Below, one piece after another: positions 31,298 through 34,237 of a DNA stretch of 34,237 bases. The notes under the pieces were generated by a model. It was not told the DNA's origin. It searched no databases and was given only the letters and a program-made list of their open reading frames with translations. The stretch is taken from contig JAAWON010000015.1 in assembly GCA_022799495.1 (NCBI GenBank), forward strand, positions 1 through 34,237, given 5' to 3'. The stretch's first letter is position 1, and each line of letters starts with the position of its first letter. A program made the translations under genes and the position numbers. Origin of the DNA: Erysipelotrichaceae bacterium. GTDB taxonomy: Bacteria > Bacillota_I > Bacilli_A > Erysipelotrichales > Erysipelotrichaceae.

Positions 31298-32776
31298 ATG
31301 AAGAAAAGAATGGATTCGTGTGCAAAAGCGGGAAATGGAGTTGTGGGCATGCTTAGAGGAAGTCGTATGATATTAGCGATGCTTTTATTATTTTTGACAG
31401 GTGCTAGCATTTTGCTGTTGTATCATTTACCCTATTTTAATGATCAAGTAACTTCTTTGTCAATGATCCCGCCTTACCATATGTATGGAATGGTGATAAA
31501 GAGTGATCATCATTCTATTATTTTACAAGATTGTGAACTCATGCTGCATCATTTTTATATTAGGCAACCAAATACTGAAATTCAGATTGGTGATGTTGTC
31601 TCATTTCAATATGTGAATTATGAAGCGGATGATGAAATATATCCTGAGTGTGAATATGAAGTGGTAAATTATGATATTGTACATCCATTTGAAGATGCGT
31701 ATCAGATTCCGCCAGATTGGCGGGACCATGGTATATTTAGCAATTCTTATACCAATGCCTATCAAAAATTAAAAACAATGTCTTTAGCAGAAAAAATAGG
31801 TCAATTGTTGCTGGTACGATATCCTGATACAAATCAAGCAGAGATTTTATCAGACTATCATTTAGGTGGCTATTTATTTTTTGCCAAGGATTTTACCAAT
31901 AAAAATGCGGCCGAGGTACAAGCGATGATTGCTTCTGTTCAAGCGGAATCGGATATTCCGTTGCTCATTGCAGTAGATGAAGAAGGTGGCAGTGTGGTTC
32001 GGATTAGTAGTAATCTTTTATTAAGATCAGAGCGTTTTCAAAGCCCCAGTGAGCTTTTTCAAATAGGTGGATTTGAACAAATAATGTTTGATGCTGTTGA
32101 AAAAAACAGGTTGCTGGCAAACTTAGGTATCAATTTAAATCTAGCTCCTGTTGTGGATGTTGCAGCGGAAGAAACAGATTATATGTATGAGCGAACCTTG
32201 AAACAAGACAGTGATTTGACTGCGCAGTATGCGGAGTTAGTGATTAAAGCCAGCAAGGGAAGTGGCGTCTCATACACATTGAAACACTTCCCGGGTTATG
32301 GCAGTAATGCAGATACACACATTGGCAGTTCAATGGATCATCGTAGTTTTGCATCCATTAAAGAGAAGGATTTACCCCCATTTGAAGCGGGTATCCAATC
32401 AGGTGCGGAATCAGTATTAGTATCTCACAATGTGGTTACCAGCATGGATGATGAAAATCCTGCCAGTCTATCACCGCTCATACATGATTATTTGCGTAAG
32501 CAACTTTCCTTTACAGGGGTAATTATAACCGATGATATTGCAATGGGAGCATTAGGGGATGTGAAGGACATTTCAATCAAGGCTGTGTTAGCGGGAAATG
32601 ATCTGATCATCACTACGGATTATGAAGATAGTTTTCAATCAATCTATGCTGCTGTAAAACAAGGAGTAATTGATGAAGGAATGATTGATAAAGCTGTTTT
32701 TCGTATCCTTGCTTGGAAATATGAAAAGGGTTTACTGTCAAAAACGAGTGAATTAGAGAATGTGCTTAGTAAATAA
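31298..32776 (+). CDS. Membrane-anchored glycoside hydrolase family 3 (NagZ-like)
   Basis: 492 residues: a short inside tail, one span (about 24-43), an extra small beta domain (about 58-130, HMYGMVIKSDHHSIILQDCE..), then a GH3 catalytic domain. Catalytic features: IAVDEEGGSVVRI (224-236), KHFPGYG (329-335) with the Asp339/His341 pair used as acid/base in NagZ-type enzymes, and the nucleophile loop ITDDIAMGAL (410-419). It should face outward and cleave beta-GlcNAc links in peptidoglycan fragments or host glycans. ATG 31298 has only a weak AGAAAG site and a TATTAT element lies just before it; ATG 31349 is a possible alternative start. No lipobox. Confidence 0.9.
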   Translation: MKKRMDSCAKAGNGVVGMLRGSRMILAMLLLFLTGASILLLYHLPYFNDQVTSLSMIPPYHMYGMVIKSDHHSIILQDCELMLHHFYIRQPNTEIQIGDVVSFQYVNYEADDEIYPECEYEVVNYDIVHPFEDAYQIPPDWRDHGIFSNSYTNAYQKLKTMSLAEKIGQLLLVRYPDTNQAEILSDYHLGGYLFFAKDFTNKNAAEVQAMIASVQAESDIPLLIAVDEEGGSVVRISSNLLLRSERFQSPSELFQIGGFEQIMFDAVEKNRLLANLGINLNLAPVVDVAAEETDYMYERTLKQDSDLTAQYAELVIKASKGSGVSYTLKHFPGYGSNADTHIGSSMDHRSFASIKEKDLPPFEAGIQSGAESVLVSHNVVTSMDDENPASLSPLIHDYLRKQLSFTGVIITDDIAMGALGDVKDISIKAVLAGNDLIITTDYEDSFQSIYAAVKQGVIDEGMIDKAVFRILAWKYEKGLLSKTSELENVLSK

Positions 32777-32811
32777 AGTGAATTATTATAATTGTTTTTT
32801 ATCATATTCTG

Positions 32812-32840
32812 AACTTGACTGAGAGGAGTCAAGTTTTTTT
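32812..32840 (+). terminator. Intrinsic terminator of the GH3 gene
   Basis: Perfect 9-bp stem AACTTGACT / AGTCAAGTT with a 6-base loop and seven T. Confidence 0.9.
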
Positions 32841-32870
32841 CAATTACCTGTACTATGGCTGAAATAAAAA

Positions 32871-32899
32871 ATTTACAAAATTTGTAAATATGCTATAAT
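32871..32899 (+). promoter_or_regulatory. Promoter with palindromic operator before the HTH/TPR regulator
   Basis: TTTACA (32872-32877), 16 bp, TGC + TATAAT (32894-32899). The palindrome ATTTACAAAATTTGTAAAT (32871-32889; 9-bp arms around one base) covers the -35 and most of the spacer, where a repressor would block polymerase. Confidence 0.8.
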
Positions 32900-32940
32900 T
32901 AAAATAGTCAAGGAACGAGATACATAGGCAGGAAGGATCA

Positions 32941-34194
32941 ATGAATATGGAATTAACAAAAAAGCAAATGAAGATGTATGGCTTATCTATTAGAACAAAT
33001 CGCTCTTATAATCTTGAAACAGCGCAAGCGCGAAAATGGACACAGAATCTATTCTGTGAAAGTATTTGTTCGGTGAATACATTGATTAATATTGAAAAAG
33101 GCGGAGCAGGACGTTTCGAGGATACTTATGCTGAATTAGCGAAGAAATTAAATCTGCGTCTCATGTACAATCCAAACATGAATAAAAGGGTTTATTATTA
33201 TACGAAATATATGTATGAAGGCGTCGAATATTATGACTTAGCTAAATTGGAAAAATATAGTGAGAAATGTTTGACGATGCTAGAACCCTATAGGGATTGT
33301 CTGTGGTATGGGGATCTCTATCGTGCTGTGCAGGCACTGGTAGAGCATTATTTGAGACAACAGTTAGTTTCAAAGGACAAGCGTATATTGTTATCAAAGA
33401 TGATTGGAGAATTTTCTAAGCGATGGGATGATCTATTGAAGTCAATTATATTTTGTTCTGCGTTTCATGATCTAGGCAGTGAAGAATATAAAATGTGGTT
33501 TAATGAATTTAAATTGGCGAATAACCGTGCGGCTTGTAATAAGGTGAATACGGTGATGTTTTATGTGGCGAATGAATATACAAAGAGACTACAAAACTTA
33601 TATAAAGTATTGGAAATGGAATGGGAAGAGAATAAAAACTACATCAGGCTAATTGATATGTATAGTTCAACGGTAGTATTTAATAGTTTTTATGATATAA
33701 CAGAGATTGATGAAGTAAAAACCAAAGTTGAGGAAATATTGGCAAAAGGATGCGTACCTGATTATAAAGAGGCAGAGTGCAATTATAATATGGGAATGGC
33801 ATATTATCGTTTGAGACAATATGATAAATCGCTGGAAGTTATGAGAAGAACGGCTAAAATAAGGCCTGCCTTCATATTTATTGCTCATATGCAGCGTAAA
33901 TTAGGTATACCCGTTAAAATTGAAACTTATAGTGATGATGAATTAAAGCGCTTTACAGGCGATATAAAGGGAATATACAGGTATTATGATGAAATTGGAA
34001 AAATATCAGCTGTAAGATCGGAAAATTTCCTCATGAAAAATATTCTGCCGATATTGAATCCAACTGAAAAAATAATCGTAGAGATAGTAAGAGAAGAATT
34101 AGAAATGTTAATAGATGAGACTAAGCATTATAAAGATTTATTGATTTTTAATAAAAAAGTTAAACAATTAGGATCTCGTGGTGATGAATCATGA
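32941..34194 (+). CDS. HTH plus helical-repeat regulator, RRNPP-like
   Basis: 417 residues. The N-terminal 70 residues look like a Cro/C1-type helix-turn-helix (YGLSIRTNRSYNLETAQARKWTQ.., then ESICSVNTLINIEKGG, and YAELAKKLNL). The rest is all-helical with Tyr- and Leu-rich helices; one pair (ECNYNMGMAYYRLRQYDKSLEVMRRTAKIRP, about 280-310) is a clear TPR. This is the layout of RRNPP peptide-sensing regulators (Rgg, PlcR, Rap). No obvious signal-peptide gene lies within the 40 bases left in the window. GGAAGGA ribosome site. The palindrome at its promoter suggests self-control. The stop codon lies inside the terminator stem. Confidence 0.75.
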   Translation: MNMELTKKQMKMYGLSIRTNRSYNLETAQARKWTQNLFCESICSVNTLINIEKGGAGRFEDTYAELAKKLNLRLMYNPNMNKRVYYYTKYMYEGVEYYDLAKLEKYSEKCLTMLEPYRDCLWYGDLYRAVQALVEHYLRQQLVSKDKRILLSKMIGEFSKRWDDLLKSIIFCSAFHDLGSEEYKMWFNEFKLANNRAACNKVNTVMFYVANEYTKRLQNLYKVLEMEWEENKNYIRLIDMYSSTVVFNSFYDITEIDEVKTKVEEILAKGCVPDYKEAECNYNMGMAYYRLRQYDKSLEVMRRTAKIRPAFIFIAHMQRKLGIPVKIETYSDDELKRFTGDIKGIYRYYDEIGKISAVRSENFLMKNILPILNPTEKIIVEIVREELEMLIDETKHYKDLLIFNKKVKQLGSRGDES

Positions 34195-34203
34195 GATTTT
34201 TTT
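34173..34203 (+). terminator. Terminator overlapping the stop codon of the regulator gene
   Basis: ATCTCGTG (34173-34180) pairs with CATGAGAT (34190-34197), one G-T pair, 9-base loop, then T's to 34203. The TGA stop (34192-34194) lies in the right arm. Confidence 0.8.
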
Positions 34204-34237
34204 ATGATTCAGGCCTCTATTTTTGGTAATTTATTTT

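Overview
The window reads as chromosome of a low-GC Gram-positive bacterium (Bacillota). Signs are strong AGGAGG ribosome sites, sigma-A promoters often with a TGn extended -10, the RNA polymerase delta subunit, the c-di-AMP receptor DarA, and a frameshifted prfB. The membrane-extended MurF and the divergent Tad-like locus would fit Erysipelotrichia-type Bacillota, but that placement is inference. All genes but one (mscL) lie on the + strand. I see no tRNA, rRNA, CRISPR array or intact insertion sequence.

Layout. 1-191: 3' end of a coiled-coil protein. 498-2878: DUF1934 protein, argS and rpoE, an operon behind a good promoter and ended by a terminator. 3180-6635: secA and prfB, with autoregulatory +1 frameshifting. 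6695-6764: three imperfect palindromic repeats, then a lipoprotein gene (6954). 7781-9437: a YitT-family membrane protein and an unknown membrane-associated protein. 9763-10854: an ECF-like sigma factor carrying a transmembrane segment and an outside domain. It is followed by a large Ig-like surface protein with calcium-loop-like repeats (11129-14946), split here by one frameshift. 15075-16901: a histidine phosphatase broken by a TAG at its catalytic motif, darA, and a LytTR regulator with a degenerate receiver. 17137-20830: alpha/beta hydrolase, membrane-extended MurF and Ddl, which supply and attach D-Ala-D-Ala for peptidoglycan.

21088-28419 is the most unusual block. A promoter followed at once by a terminator leads into about a dozen tightly packed genes. 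They include a CpaF/TadA-like ATPase and TadB- and TadC-like membrane proteins, many small single-span proteins (several under 60 residues), and three proteins with DUF5011/bacterial Ig-like domains, one also with InlB-type B-repeats. It looks like a stripped-down, divergent Tad-type filament or secretion machine whose secreted parts carry Ig folds. No prepilin peptidase, TadZ or CpaB is visible.

28636-34194: an SDR oxidoreductase, a convergent mscL with a C-terminal zinc ribbon, a DUF362 protein, a membrane-anchored GH3 enzyme, and a possible RRNPP-like regulator whose promoter carries a near-perfect palindrome.

Themes are the cell envelope (SecA, MurF, Ddl, MscL, GH3, surface proteins) and signalling to it (tethered sigma, LytTR, DarA). 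All functions come from motifs read by eye; no database search was run.
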